64,000 nucleotides of DNA from Rhabditoides inermis (Eukaryota > Nematoda > Chromadorea > Rhabditida > Rhabditidae), in NCBI GenBank assembly GCA_963966185.1, contig CAWZYM010000011.1, positions 227,001 through 291,000 of the forward strand, given 5' to 3'. Each line of letters opens with the position of its first letter. Position 1 is the stretch's first letter. Below the pieces are notes generated by a model that was given only the letters and a program-made list of their open reading frames with translations, was not told the origin of the DNA and made no database searches. This document shows positions 46,283-57,381 of the stretch, one piece after another. Made by a program: the position numbers and the translations under genes.

Positions 46283-48050
46283 TCACTGGCCGAGGGCTTG
46301 CCGGATTTTCTCACGGTCACAGTCACACGATGACGTAGAATACAGACCGCCCGACGCCGGAAGCGCCTTTACAAACAATCTGAAAATAAGTCTCTGTATG
46401 TATATAATAGGCTCGCAGTTGGAAAACTTTATTGTGGATTTGGAACAATACAGTATACGGAACGAAAAGCAGAGAGTTCGTAGCTCTGCAGATCCACTAC
46501 TTCGTTCTCGCTCTCTCTCTCTCTCTTTCATTCCCCCCTCTCTCTCCCCCTCTCTCTCACCTGTCATCCTTGATGTTCATGAAGAATCGCGAGTCAAGCG
46601 GACAGCCGAGAGCCACTCGTAGCAACACCGCGTACTGAAACATGCCACTCCTCTTCCAATCGATACTCGTTCCTCCACTGTTTGTTCTTCCTTTCCCATT
46701 TTACTATCCTACCGTAGGCTCTGTTATGTTTCTGCCCATGCAACTCGGTAATAAACTAGTATTACTATCATTCATCATTCATAGAGAGTGCATTCTTGTA
46801 GACCACAAACATTTTGAATTGATTAGAATAATCCACCCACCGCTCCCTTCTCCTCCATCCTCTTGTGCAGCACCACAGTCGGCGTCGCCTCATCGATCAC
46901 AGCCACGACGCGGCCGGACGAGAACCACTCCACCGCTCAAACACACACATGTGTAGACAGTATGAGTATACTTGTGTCATCACAAGGTTCACACAATCGA
47001 ACAACAACACATTACAATGTATGAAGTGTGGAGAGTGGTCAGTTTCTTCGAAACAACTTCTTCGAAACGCCTTCGGAACACGCTGGTGGTGTTTCGAAGT
47101 CAGCTTCGAATGAGTCAGAGTCACACAAGGTTCGATTTCGAACGACAGAATTTCGAACAACTGCGAAGGCGTTTCAAATACACTGACCGCACTATGCTGC
47201 ATGAATACAATCAAACAGTGCTCACCTCGCACCGCCGCGGCATGGTGTCGAATCGTGGCGACGGTCTTGCTCTGGTCGATGGACACAATGTGGACGGCGC
47301 CTGTCCGCTCGCCTATCGCCACCCACGGGCGGCCGCGCCACACCGGCAGAGACTCGAGGCAGCTCGCGGCAGCGTGCGACTCTGCGCCCGGTATACGCAT
47401 CCACTCACTCCTGGAATAGTCTCTCTCTTCCCCCCCCCCTCCCTCTCCACTCACCTATCGCCCATGTAGATCCACGTGTTGCCGTCCCTGTCCAACGCGA
47501 CGACCGTCTCCGGCTCGCTCCCCTCCCAGTCCGGCTTCACATCCCGAACGGCCACTGCACCCCGCGGCGGCAGAGACAGACACTGCCACACGCCGCCGTC
47601 ATTCGCCGTCCTGTGTGAGACACGGTGAACGAGCAATCCACATGAGCGGAGCATATGTATACTCTGCGCCAGAGCGATAGTTTTCGATCTACCTCGCTTG
47701 CAGTTCGAAATACGGTGCCATAACCGTCTGCCTCTCTTGTTTTGCGCGCTATTGCCGAGAGCTGACTCTCCGTCTTCCTCTGATCTACCCCACCGGGCGC
47801 AACTTATTGCGAGCATAGAAACTAAATATGGGATAAAAACACGGTGGTATACGGTAGTATACGGTGGTATAACACGGTTATGTGGTACACGAAATAGCAA
47901 ATCCATTTTGCGGAGGGAAAGAGAGAGAGAGAGAGAGAGCGAAAGAGCGAGAGAGTGCTCAGAACCCACCATATCATGTTGTGTGTGAGGACGACGACGA
48001 GGGTGGGCTGGCAGCGGCTCGTCTCGATCGAGCGGATCTCGGCGCGCACG
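46283..48050 (-). pseudogene. 5'-truncated copy of the minus-strand propeller-like gene (last six exons)
   Basis: Minus-strand exons: (48050)-47970, 47610-47455, 47410-47226, 46935-46841, 46634-46561, 46379-46283, with stop TGA at 46285-46283. They match exons of the 58257-64000 gene one for one and stay in frame. Readable pieces are RAEIRSIETSRCQPTLVVV, VWQCLSLPPRGAVAVRDV, WVAIGERTGAVHIVSIDQ, AVEWFSSGRVVAVIDE, YAVLLRVALGCP and SCDCDREKIRQALGQ. Differences from copy 2 are few (for example an E-to-A change before the 46841 donor, I versus M in the TWIYMGDR/TWMYMGDR stretch, and V for I). The upstream exons are missing because the duplication ends at 48050, so this copy has no start or promoter of its own. 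It could be transcribed only by fusion. Confidence 0.8.
47035..47190. mobile_element. MITE-like element, family with GCGGTCAGT ends (copy 1)
   Basis: It begins GTGGTCAGTTTCTTCGAAAC and ends GTTTCAAATACACTGACCGC, so the ends are imperfect inverted repeats. The interior is full of TTCGAA/TTTCGAA motifs. The element sits in an intron, and the orthologous position of copy 2 carries it too (59252-59400), so it was inserted before the segmental duplication. Confidence 0.6.
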
Positions 48051-48823
48051 GCTGGGGGGCGCGTACCTGGACGGCGCTTCTCTGTCTTCTGATGGCAGCA
48101 TCGAGGAGATTGAGCGGAGAGTGACCACCGACGTCACCACCAGGGAGATCCGCACCACCACCGTCCACGACGAGGAGGGCAACGTCCTGTCACAGTCGCA
48201 GACGGTGAGAGAGAGCGAGAGAGAGAGAGAGAGAGAGATGACGTCATTCGCTTCAGATCATCAACGGCGCGAGCGACGGCGGTCTGGAGACGGAGGTTGA
48301 CCGGTTCGCGATGACGTCATCCGACCACTTTGCCTCCAACGTGATCGGCAGCAGCTCGGCGGCGGCTGGCGGCGGCGCGCACATGATGCACCGATCGGCC
48401 TCGGTTAGTACTAACCATATCTCCACATCGAAATACGAACAGTATCAGTTTTTTTCTGCTCCCAAACCACTTCGACCTACTCTACTTTGCAAATGATTTC
48501 CGCAGATACACCGTATCCTAACACGCTTGCGCCATCGTCTTGGCGGATTAGTATGAAAATATGACCTTACACACAGTTTTTCATGCTGATTCCGAATATA
48601 GGCATAACTTTTCCAGAATAGTGGTTTGAAGTAAGATGACGTGCCTGTTCAGAACGCCGGGTACGACAGCGACGGCGACTCGGACGCGGGCAACGCGACG
48701 TACGATCGAGTGTCGCGATTTAACACCCGCCACGACTTTGAGCCGTCCGAGCACGGGGCGGTGGAGAGGAGAGTGAACGAGGCAGTCACCACTACCACCT
48801 CCAATGAGGTCAACTACTTCTGA
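48051..48823 (+). CDS. 3' part of a truncated plus-strand gene, product unrecognised
   Basis: Exons (48051)-48204, 48257-48403 and 48653-48823 join in phase 0 and end at TGA 48821-48823. The readable protein is polar and acidic, rich in S, T, D and E, with pieces such as EEIERRVTTDVTTREIRT, TTTVHDEEGNVLSQSQT, NAGYDSDGDSDAGNATYD and VNEAVTTTTSNEVNYF. It looks like a disordered C-terminal tail. There is no start: the frame is open leftward to the junction at 48050/48051, where unrelated duplicated sequence begins. AATAAA at 49132-49137 would give a 3' UTR of about 310 nt. The (GA)n run at about 48210-48239 lies in its first intron. I do not recognise the family. Confidence 0.6.
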
Positions 48824-49846
48824 CCACACCACACTCCCTCCGTCTTTGTACATACACACAGCCCCCCCCCCCTTTCGTTTTTCTGCCTTCGTCGCCGTAA
48901 TAATACGAAGTATAGCCAGAATTTCGCTAGATCGTTTCCCCCCATACTCAGCGTGCCTTTTCTTACTCACTTGGTGCGTCCCTCGTATTTATCACTCACA
49001 TCACTCACAGTTGCAAACTTGCCAAAACTCAAGCTCGCCCACCCGAACAGTTCACTTGCCTACACTGCTCATTGCTCACGTATTATTCACGTATTATTTT
49101 GTGTCGATAATTATGCGAATTGTGAATATCGAATAAATATCTCAACTTTTTTCGTCTTTGCAGTACTGCAGTTTCTCAGTTTCACTTTCTAACTTCATTA
49201 TTTTGCTTCCAGTGGGAGTGTGTGTGTGTGACTCTGAATAAGGCGGCTAGCGACGAATTCATTCGGGGTAATGATCCAGGAAGCAACTGCAGTGACGTAT
49301 TTTCTCTCTCTCTCTCTCTCTTCCTCTCTCTCCCTCTCTCCCTCCCCTTCTCCCTCCCCTTCTCCCGAGCGAGCCGAGGTGGACATGCTCATGCACACAC
49401 TTGTCCGTCAGAAGAGAAACATGCGCGAGAGTGAGAGAAGCTAAATTTGAAAATCAGCGCCCGCAGTGAAGTGGAATGTACCATCTGATAACCATAAGGA
49501 TCAAAGCAACAACAAAACACAAACAACCCAAGGCGACTCAGCGGAAAAAAATGAGCGGAAAAAAATGATGTTTGAAGTTTGATCATTCGATGTACTATAC
49601 AACTGCTGTATATATTCGATTACTAGCAATTTAATTTCGTATAGTAAGTTCTGAAAGTTAATCATAAATCATATAACTAACCATATTGGTGAGTTGAATT
49701 ACTGACTACGGTACTATGAACAGACTGCATCCGCAAAGAGAAGCATACGTTTTTTTAGGATTGGCGTTCGTTGGCGTTGGCGTTTTTTTGGCGTTTTTTT
49801 TAGATTGCTTGATTTTCAATATTATTATTATTATCTTAGTTATGTG
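48824..49846. other. Intergenic region before the 28-exon gene
   Basis: It contains the 3' UTR and AATAAA (49132-49137) of the preceding partial gene, a CT-rich microsatellite at about 49301-49368, and an AT-rich stretch with ATT trinucleotide repeats (49820-49835) just upstream of the next start codon. The promoter probably lies here, but no defined element was recognised. Confidence 0.5.
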
Positions 49847-52800
49847 ATGACGGCGACGGAGTTCATTTTGAACCAGCCGCGGCTTTTCATCGAGTCACAT
49901 CCGCACACTGAGTACGTTATTGTTGGTGAGTGTTTGTGGCTTGTTAGTGCCTTCATACTATTATATTTATGTTAAGGGTGCGGAGCGAGTGTGGAATACG
50001 TGAAGGAAGTGGATTTCGCTGCGAAGCGAGAAGAGGTTCGTCTATTGAATGTGTTCGCCCATGTGGGATACGAACTACCCACCATCGACTACTATGCGAG
50101 AGGAGTCCGCTTCTTCCCCGACCCACAGAACAACGGTATGTTAGAACCTTGTCGCATTGCTTATTCCCTCGCAGACGCCGTCGTCGTGTTCTCTCGCTCG
50201 TGCGTGGCTGTTGTGTCGCGGGGGGAGTTGCTGCGCGGCGGCACCATCTGCTCGGAGCGGGTCGTCGAGTTCGGCAAGGACATACGTGACGTGGCCATTG
50301 TCGGCCAGCACTCGGTCAGTCCCTATTGAATATTATATTTTATATTTTTACAACTACAACATGGTGATAAGTTCGAAATAACGAATTGAATGTCTCGGCT
50401 TCTACTCTAAATTGTATTCTCGTCAGTGGAACCTTTGGACAAATACGTAACATGCAAACGCATTTCGTATATGCTTCTTATAGTTGGCTGTGCTGTGCGA
50501 GAAGGGCGTGTCCGTTCATTCTATGCGAGTTGAAAAGGGCAGGCTCACCGTGAAGCTCCTCTCATTCACCCCGCACACCGAACAGCGTAGGTGCGTTTTT
50601 TTCCTTATTAGATTGGAGGTAAAGTTCTGATGATAATTTTTTTTAATTGACTTGCGCGAATCAATGTGCCGACAATGAGTACAAAGAAGTTGCACATTTG
50701 CAGCTGAACCCTAAATGTGTGTGTTTAGCTGCGAGCGTGGCTGTCTGGTCGTCCAGCCAACCGCTCGCTGCACCTTCTCTTGCCTCGCAGTCTTCGCCTC
50801 GCATCCCCAAACCATCTTCACCCGCTTCGTCGACGCAAAGCCGCAGTTCGCCAAGAAGTTGTGCGACGAGGATGAAAAGACTGTGAGTGTCTCCCTCTCT
50901 CATACACTCGAAAGTGATCGGCGGGTGTTCTGATCCTGTTTCCGGCAGACTCGGGTGGAGTGGCTGCGCGCTTGCCTGGTCGGCGACTCGATCTCCGTCC
51001 ACTGCGGCCAGCTCGTGCCCATGCCCGCGTCCCTCACCCACCTGTCCGCGTCCCTCACCCACAACGTCGAGTTTTTGCTCACCATCGACGTAAGTTTTTC
51101 AATGGTCGGTTTCAACGATGCACGAGTGATGTTGAGGGGGTCACCTACTTCTCCATGACTGCCAAGTATCGCATTCCGATCGATGACGATCCGGGCGTCG
51201 ACGTCTACTACCCCTCGTTCAAATATCTGATTGACGTAAGGCTTCCGACGGTTTCAACCGATTAAGCACTGCTGATTGTAGACGCGCAAAGGAGACTTTG
51301 ACGGCAACGGTCGTCTCTCGCGTGTCCTGGACGTGGTGCCGACTGCGATCGATGAACACGGCAATCACTTCTACGCGATCGCAGGTCGGCGGCGGGCACA
51401 GCTTGACCGAAAAACATAAGCTGATGGGCACGGATTGCAGGCCGGGTGTCGTGTGAGGTGGCTTGCGCGCGAGACGAGGGCTTGGACAGTGGCAGGGGCG
51501 GGGGCGAGCAGCTCGCGGCGCTCCTCGACTCTGCGCACACCGTCACCGCCCTCCACTGCGTCCGCGACGGACGCCAGCTGGTGAGCTAGATTCATCTACA
51601 AAGTCGCAATGTTTAAATAATATATAATACAAAGTCGCATTGTGTCGATGATAATATCATAATAAACGTATTGTATAATGAAGAGCATGTTGAGCTGATC
51701 GGGTGCGCGAGCGGAGCGGTGCTGGCGGTCGATTCGGGTGCGTTCATGGACGACGCGCGGTCCTCTGGAGACAACATGTTCGACGGCAGCCCGCGCCACG
51801 TCAACGTTTTCTTACAGGTCTGTAGTAGCCGCTTTGAAACGACATTGGCGCGAGTATGATCGCGTTTGTATGATCGTTTTGGGTCGCTGTCCTTTTTTTT
51901 AAATTTTATTGTTGGTTCTGCGTTTATCTCACTACTCATAGAAAGTAACAAGGCCGTACCAATTGTACCACGCGCACCAATTGTTCTCAGCCGAAAACAA
52001 GACAGAGCCTTGGATTATAACGACTGTGAACTCAATTCATGTCTGGATTGAGTTGTGATATGCGATTGGTTTCTAGCAGCCGTGTCTCGACTGGATTCGG
52101 TTCGACTCGCCCGACCGGGTGGTGGTGGCGTCGCTCGAGAAGAGGTGGGCAAGTGGGAGGATTGGGCGGTCGAAGAATCGCGGACATCTACTCTATGATG
52201 GTCGCCGCGGCTCCTTCGCTGCTGCAGAAATTTGTAGACATTTCAACGGCGCATGGTAGATTAACAAAAACAACAATTAAACTACATAACAATAGACAAG
52301 ACACTATTCAGATTCATCCACGTCTTGAATCTCACCGACATCAGCGAGTCTGAGGAGTTCGACATGAGCAGCCACGATCAGTTCTCGGTGATTTTTTTTC
52401 TCTGAAATCGATAGTTTGATTTATTGACTTTCGTGAACCGAGCCGAAACAGGGTATAAAAACCTCTTTATGCCGGTTATCATATGTTTATTTTGTAGTTG
52501 TTGTGTTTATTATCGTTTCTCATTGATTGATCGGATCCAGGATATCTCGCACTCTCCGAGGCATGGCTATGTTGTTACTATGAACGGATCCGACAGCTTC
52601 CTCACATTCTCGCGTGAGTGTGTTGTCGTTGTGTCACTGATATTGTGTTCAGTCACGACAGAGTGAAAACAATCCAGATGACCGGGAGTCGCGGCAGCTG
52701 CACACGCAGTCGCGCCGTCTGCGTGTGCCCGACGCAGCCAAGGTGGTGGGCGTGTTTCCGATAGGCGACGACTGGCTCATGCAGGCTGCGAGCGGCGAAA

Positions 52801-54083
52801 TGGTGAGTAAGTGTGAGTAATAGTTTATACATAATCACGCGTGAAAAAAGATTATACGACAAAACGATGTCAAATGCGGGCGCCACCGTTTGAAAGCGGC
52901 AGGGGAGCGGCAGACGGGGTCGTTGATGTAAGACATCTACTATGATACAGCGAAACAATATTTACAAACTCGCACGTTCCAAACGCGCTCGAGTGTGCGC
53001 GTGTTCAAGCGTTCATTTCAGTATCTCCACTTGCTGCACGAGGGCAAGGTGAGGGTGAAGGATGTCACTCCGAAGGAGTGGGACCGCCGCCTCGTCACGG
53101 TTCGTCAACGAGGAATCACGGAACGTGGAAATGTTGTGATCACAGGCGGCGCTGCGTGTCGCCGAGCCGACTGCGACCGGGATGCGGCATCTGATCCTTC
53201 TCGTCGACCACTGCATCACACACATGTTCTACGACCCCAAGGTACGAGGAGTGCGAGTCCCTTCCACCCTCTGATCTGCACAGCTTTAGGGTCTCCTCAC
53301 GACTATAGAAGGTAGATCGAATGCGACTAGAGGGCAGATCGGTTTTCTACCGTAATCTGGCGAACTATCTCCTAGAATAATATTACATATTCGCTGCGTT
53401 ACAGGGTTGCGCCGATGCGCGCGTCTTCTGCGACTTTGCCCGCGACACTGCCGCCGTGTGCGTGTCGGGAACGGTACAATACAATACGTTTATTATGATA
53501 TTTTCCTCGACACAATGAGTTTTATGCAATGTGCAAGTGCGCCTCTGGGCAGGTGTCTGCATTGAAGAGGTTCGTGCAATGATGGTGTTCTTTTTGCTCT
53601 TGTTCCTTGATCACGTCTTCCTCTAGGAGAGGAATATTATCAATGCGATTTACGCTGCGCATTGACAGATGATGTGTGGTGCGTGCTCGGTTCCACACAG
53701 TTCGTGTGCATGCTCAACCCGGCGTGTGTTGAGGTGCTGACGGGCGTGTCCGGTTCGGGCGTGGTGGTGCGCGAGCGGCTGCGCGAGTGGATCGCGCCTC
53801 GCGTCGACAGCGAGCAGTTCCCTCTGTGGAGTGGCGGCTGCCAGTGGCGCACTGTGCTCGCACTACACTGCGTGGTGAGGCGAGGCGAGGAGAGGACGCT
53901 TCTCGTCGTTCACGGCAACCCCGCTGTGAGTTGTAGCCAGCTATGTCATACTCTCGTCGTGTGAATTGCCCCGCACTCAGTGACATGTGTCCTTGAGATT
54001 TTTCAACAAAAATACGAAGCAACGAGTTCATTTTGACATCGTGTCATGTTTGCACATGTTTCTTTTACTTGAACGATTTGTTA

Positions 54084-54169
<86 letters not shown>

Positions 54170-55834
54170 AGTGCTTGCAGTTGTTGTACGACCTCGAGTT
54201 GTGGGACGTGGCGGCTCGCTGTCGCATCGGGGCCATCCGCCTGCCCATCGGAATGGCGCGCGCCGACCTCTTCTCCCACCACCTCATCGCCGATGACGAC
54301 GACCACTTCATACGCCTCGCGCTCGCGTCCAAGAATCCCTCGCCCTTTGACGTGAGTTTCACGGGATTCATTAGAACCGCTGTAGTACTTGAAAAGCTGC
54401 CGTTAGTGAGACGAGACGATGTTTCAGAATGGGCGGTGTGTTGTGACGGTGCGCCGCCTGCCGTGGGTGGAGGTGTCCATCGAGCCGTCGCTGCTCTTCC
54501 CGCACGCCGGCGTGCAGGATCTGGGCGACTACTCGTCGCCCTACCGCGCCTCCATCTCCCCGCACATTGTCCGCGTCTCCAAGCCGGATGAACCGCTGCG
54601 CACACGTAACGTTCACGTTGTTCAAATAGCGCTCAAACTACTGATGGCCTTTGATTTAACCTTGAAGTGACTGACTAGACGTTCAGATCTCGTGCTGCCA
54701 GTTGTGTGCACGGTGGGAGATGAGGAGGAGGAGGGGGGAGAGGGCGTGGAGGCGGCGTGTGTGTGCGTGGCTGCGGGCGGGCGGGCGGGCGACGGCGTGC
54801 GCGCCCTGTTCTACTCGTCGCCGCGCCGGCCGCGCCACCTCGTCTGCGTCCAGTTCCGCGAGCTCGGCGCCACAGGTGAGCCGCGTGAAGAGGCGGAGTT
54901 GCAAAGGACGTTTCACCCAGACCTCGCTGTGTTATGGTTGCAGGCATGCAGCTGGTGAGTGCGACGGTGAAGACGCTGTCGTCGGAGGTGCGCCTCATCG
55001 AGCGCAACCGCCGCCACGACGGCAGCTGTCTCGTCGTCACCGCCGCAGGCGTGTTGTGAGTGAACAGTCTGCGTGGTCTGTGCAGTGATGATTAGTCCCT
55101 TCTTGTGTTCATTAGTCCGGCAGAGTGAATGTCTCTTTTATGTGAGAGTGCCAGAAAAAAAAGTGACCCACAACACTCATCCGAGTTGATGGACTACCAT
55201 ATATCTTATAAAAGAAGAGGATTTTTTTGTGTACTCGGGCAATCGTTACTGAAGTGTTGCTGAATGAGGGAAACTTACCGAACAAGTTCAGTCTGCTGCT
55301 CTCGTCGAGTGTCCCGGGCTGGTCGGAGCTGCCGCTCTGCCCGCATCCCATGGTGCGCGCGTGTCCGGCGATGACGCGCGGGCGCACCCACAACACGCAT
55401 CCGTTCGCCGTCTGCCTCGACGAGCGCGGACGCACCTGGCTGTTCAGCATGCCCGACAAGCGACCGTGCGCTCTCTCTCTCTCTCTCTCTCTCCCACTCT
55501 CTCTCTCTCTCACTCTCTCTCACACACTCTCTCGCCTTCAGCAAGTGGCAGCGTCTGCCGGGTCTGGCGTCGCACGGGCGCGCCAGCTGTGTGGAGACGC
55601 GGGACGAGCTGCGCGCGGACGAGGCCGACCAGCTGCCGCTCGTCTACGTGGGCGAGGAGAGCGGACGGGTGCACGTGGTGTCGCTGCAGCCGGCGCGCCT
55701 CGTCGCCTCCATTCCCTACCACCACGCGCCTATCAAGGGTCAGTGCGCACAGATCGGCGTGCGATTGCGGCTAACGAGCGGGGTCCACTTGGCAGCTATG
55801 TACTGGTTTTGGGTTTTTTCCCATTTCGTTTTAC

Positions 55835-55881
<47 letters not shown>

Positions 55882-57018
55882 ACATGGATGATATTCTGAT
55901 TTTTTATAAGTATGACAAACAACTAAAGGTGTTTCTCTCTGGGTATGACTCTAGTACTCTAATATTGGAACAGACTAACCGCTCTCCGAACAAAGTTGAT
56001 TTCCTTGATCTAACGGTGACTAATAACAATGGAGAGTGGGAATGTATGTTGTATAATAAGACGGATGCGTATAATTTCAAGGTGCATAGGTTTATTAATA
56101 GTGAAAGTACCACTCGTAGAAAAACTGTGCATGGTTCTCTAAAGTCTGAGATTGTACGTATCGTCCGTTGGAGCTCAAAGAAGAGTACTGTGTTTGTAAA
56201 ATTGAATGAATTATATGTTTTATACTGTCGCTTGGGCTACGAATCATCTGAGGTGAAGAGCGTTATGCTCAAGTATATGCACAGTTGTGTTCACATTAAA
56301 AAAGCTCTCAACCTATTCAACAGAGATAATTCTCGTGAAATGAATGTGTTCATTTATAAACTCTAATCTGCCTCTTTCTTTTCTCCTTCTCCTTTTTTTC
56401 CTCAAACTTTTTTTTTGCGTACGCGCATTGATTGATGGATGGATGGATTGATTGATTGATTGATTGATTACTTCTGTCTATAATTGTGAATGTCTCTTGT
56501 TAGAATGTTAACTAGAATTGCTTTTACTTTGCCTGATAATCTAACAATTTTTCAGCTTAGTCAGTTACTGTGTTTATTACTGTGTCGCACCGTGGAACCT
56601 GTACTGATGAGCATCAGCCTAGGGCCCACCACGGTGCTTAACTAAGATGGTAGCTCAGCTACTGTAATGATTTGTCACTTGTGTATAGAATCCTGTCTGC
56701 AGGGTAACGGGCCGAAACAGGGTAAACCCCTCTTTCTACCATTAACTGTGTCTCTCACTATGTAGTTATGTCTTGGTTAGGTATTGTGTACTTTTCCTTT
56801 CCTTTTATACTATTCCTCATTGATTGATTGATTGTGATTGCAGCGATGTGCGGTCTGGGCGAGGAGTTGGTGTGCGTAGTGGACGTGTCTGCGCCGGTGG
56901 TCGTCATTCACGGGCGTCGAAAGCACAGGGATCAGGTGGCTGCACCGTTTTCACTTCCTCTCTCTCTCTCTCTCCCTCTCTCTATCTCTCTCTCCCCCCT
57001 CTCCCCCTCTCCCCCTCT

Positions 57019-57054
<36 letters not shown>

Positions 57055-57205
57055 CTCTCTCTCTCCCTCTCTCTCCCTCATCTCTCGGTGTTCAGTACGG
57101 GGTGATGGTGCGGATCGCGCTCGGATGTCCCACCGTCGACGCCCGCTTCGCGTTCTTCTTCGACGGAGATGGGTGAGCGGAGGGATGGGAGCGAGGGACG
57201 GAGAT

Positions 57206-57246
<41 letters not shown>

Positions 57247-57381
57247 TGTTGCAGGACTCGCATTTTGGCGGGCACTCGGGACGGCGGGACGTGCTTGGCT
57301 CGCATGTGCGAATGTGACTACGACAAGATAGCGGAAGGGATTGTGCGGATCGCGCGAGCCAACGCCAAGCACCGCAAGTGA
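49847..57381 (+). CDS. 28-exon gene, 1177-residue propeller-like protein, family unrecognised
   Basis: Exons: 49847-49925, 49977-50135, 50175-50314, 50484-50590, 50729-50882, 50949-51089, 51137-51235, 51282-51384, 51441-51580, 51695-51817, 52080-52144, 52176-52255, 52296-52387, 52541-52613, 52678-52802, 53022-53099, 53146-53241, 53405-53473, 53632-53925, 54181-54351, 54428-54605, 54687-54875, 54944-55055, 55292-55465, 55542-55738, 56844-56935, 57096-57172, 57255-57381. The total is 3534 nt and all phases are consistent. The start MTATEFILNQPRLF follows an upstream ATG-TGA. Recurrent beta-strand patterns (LLVVHGN, LYDLELWDVAARCRIGAIRL, YVGEESGRVHVVSLQP, ELVCVVDVSAPVVVIH) suggest WD/propeller-like repeats (inference). 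No signal peptide or membrane segment is evident. From about residue 464 on it is collinear with the minus-strand gene at 58257-64000. The 52145-52175 intron is only 31 nt, so a local error is possible. Confidence 0.85.
52440..52540. mobile_element. Short retroelement tail with CCGAAACAGGGT core and CATTGATTGA end
   Basis: The intron 52388-52540 carries GAGCCGAAACAGGGTAT, then ACCTCTTT, and ends CATTGATTGA just before the acceptor. The same order occurs at about 56703-56835, and the CCGAAAC core again near 60976. This looks like the 3' end of a non-autonomous or heavily truncated retroelement. Confidence 0.5.
54087..54166. repeat. (TA)n microsatellite in an intron
   Basis: About 40 TA units directly precede the acceptor of the exon starting at 54181. 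Confidence 0.95.
55467..55535. repeat. CT-rich microsatellite in an intron
   Basis: A CT run with CA interruptions makes up nearly all of the intron 55466-55541 and serves as its polypyrimidine tract. Confidence 0.9.
55835..56475 (+). mobile_element. 5'-truncated reverse-transcriptase fragment flanked by (TGAT)n
   Basis: Within the intron 55739-56843, an open frame at 55872-56365 starts at (TGAT)n and reads DYMDDILIFYKYDKQLK, that is the YxDD catalytic motif of a reverse transcriptase. FLDLTVTNNNGEWEC and a basic segment follow about 40 and 75 residues on. That order (YMDD, FLDL, then a conserved R/S-rich helix and a GY motif) is typical of Penelope-like and related elements. The fingers and palm part upstream of YMDD is missing. 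The frame ends at TAA 56364-56366 and a pyrimidine-rich trailer and (ATTG)n tail follow at about 56428-56470. A dead insertion in the gene's intron, on the same strand. Confidence 0.75.
56476..56843 (+). mobile_element. Second retroelement tail, structured, ending in (ATTG)n
   Basis: It follows directly on the (ATTG)n of the RT fragment. It contains a 9-bp stem GCACCGTGG/CCACGGTGC (56585-56593/56627-56635) enclosing CTGAT/ATCAG (56602-56606/56611-56615), then GGGCCGAAACAGGGTAAACCC at about 56707-56727, and ends CATTGATTGATTGATTG at about 56818-56834. The core and end match 52440-52540. Confidence 0.5.
56950..57088. repeat. CT-rich microsatellite in an intron
   Basis: A long CT/CCCTCT pyrimidine run fills the intron 56936-57095. 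A complementary-type GA run at 57203-57241 fills the following intron. Confidence 0.9.

Larger units (their letters stand above)
45663..48050. repeat. Segmental duplication, copy 1 of 57365-60265
   Basis: Collinear with 57365-60265, starting at CCAAGCACCGCAAGTGAGAC and ending at GATCTCGGCGCGCACG. It is shorter than copy 2 because copy 2 has an extra tandem-duplicated 3' flank (about 57708-57977), a foldback insertion near 59043-59250 and a MITE at 59854-60023. Copy 1 alone has about 170 bp at 47655-47823. Confidence 0.85.

Noticed and set aside
46236..46622. Plus-strand frames through 46236-46622 and 58210-58563
   Set aside because: They lie antisense to well-supported last exons of the minus gene and run through CT microsatellites; they are shadows.
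56600..56720. Canonical hammerhead ribozyme
   Set aside because: CTGATGA and GAAA boxes are present but about 105 nt apart, and no helix II, or helices I and III around a cleavage site, could be drawn. Kept only as a speculative finding.
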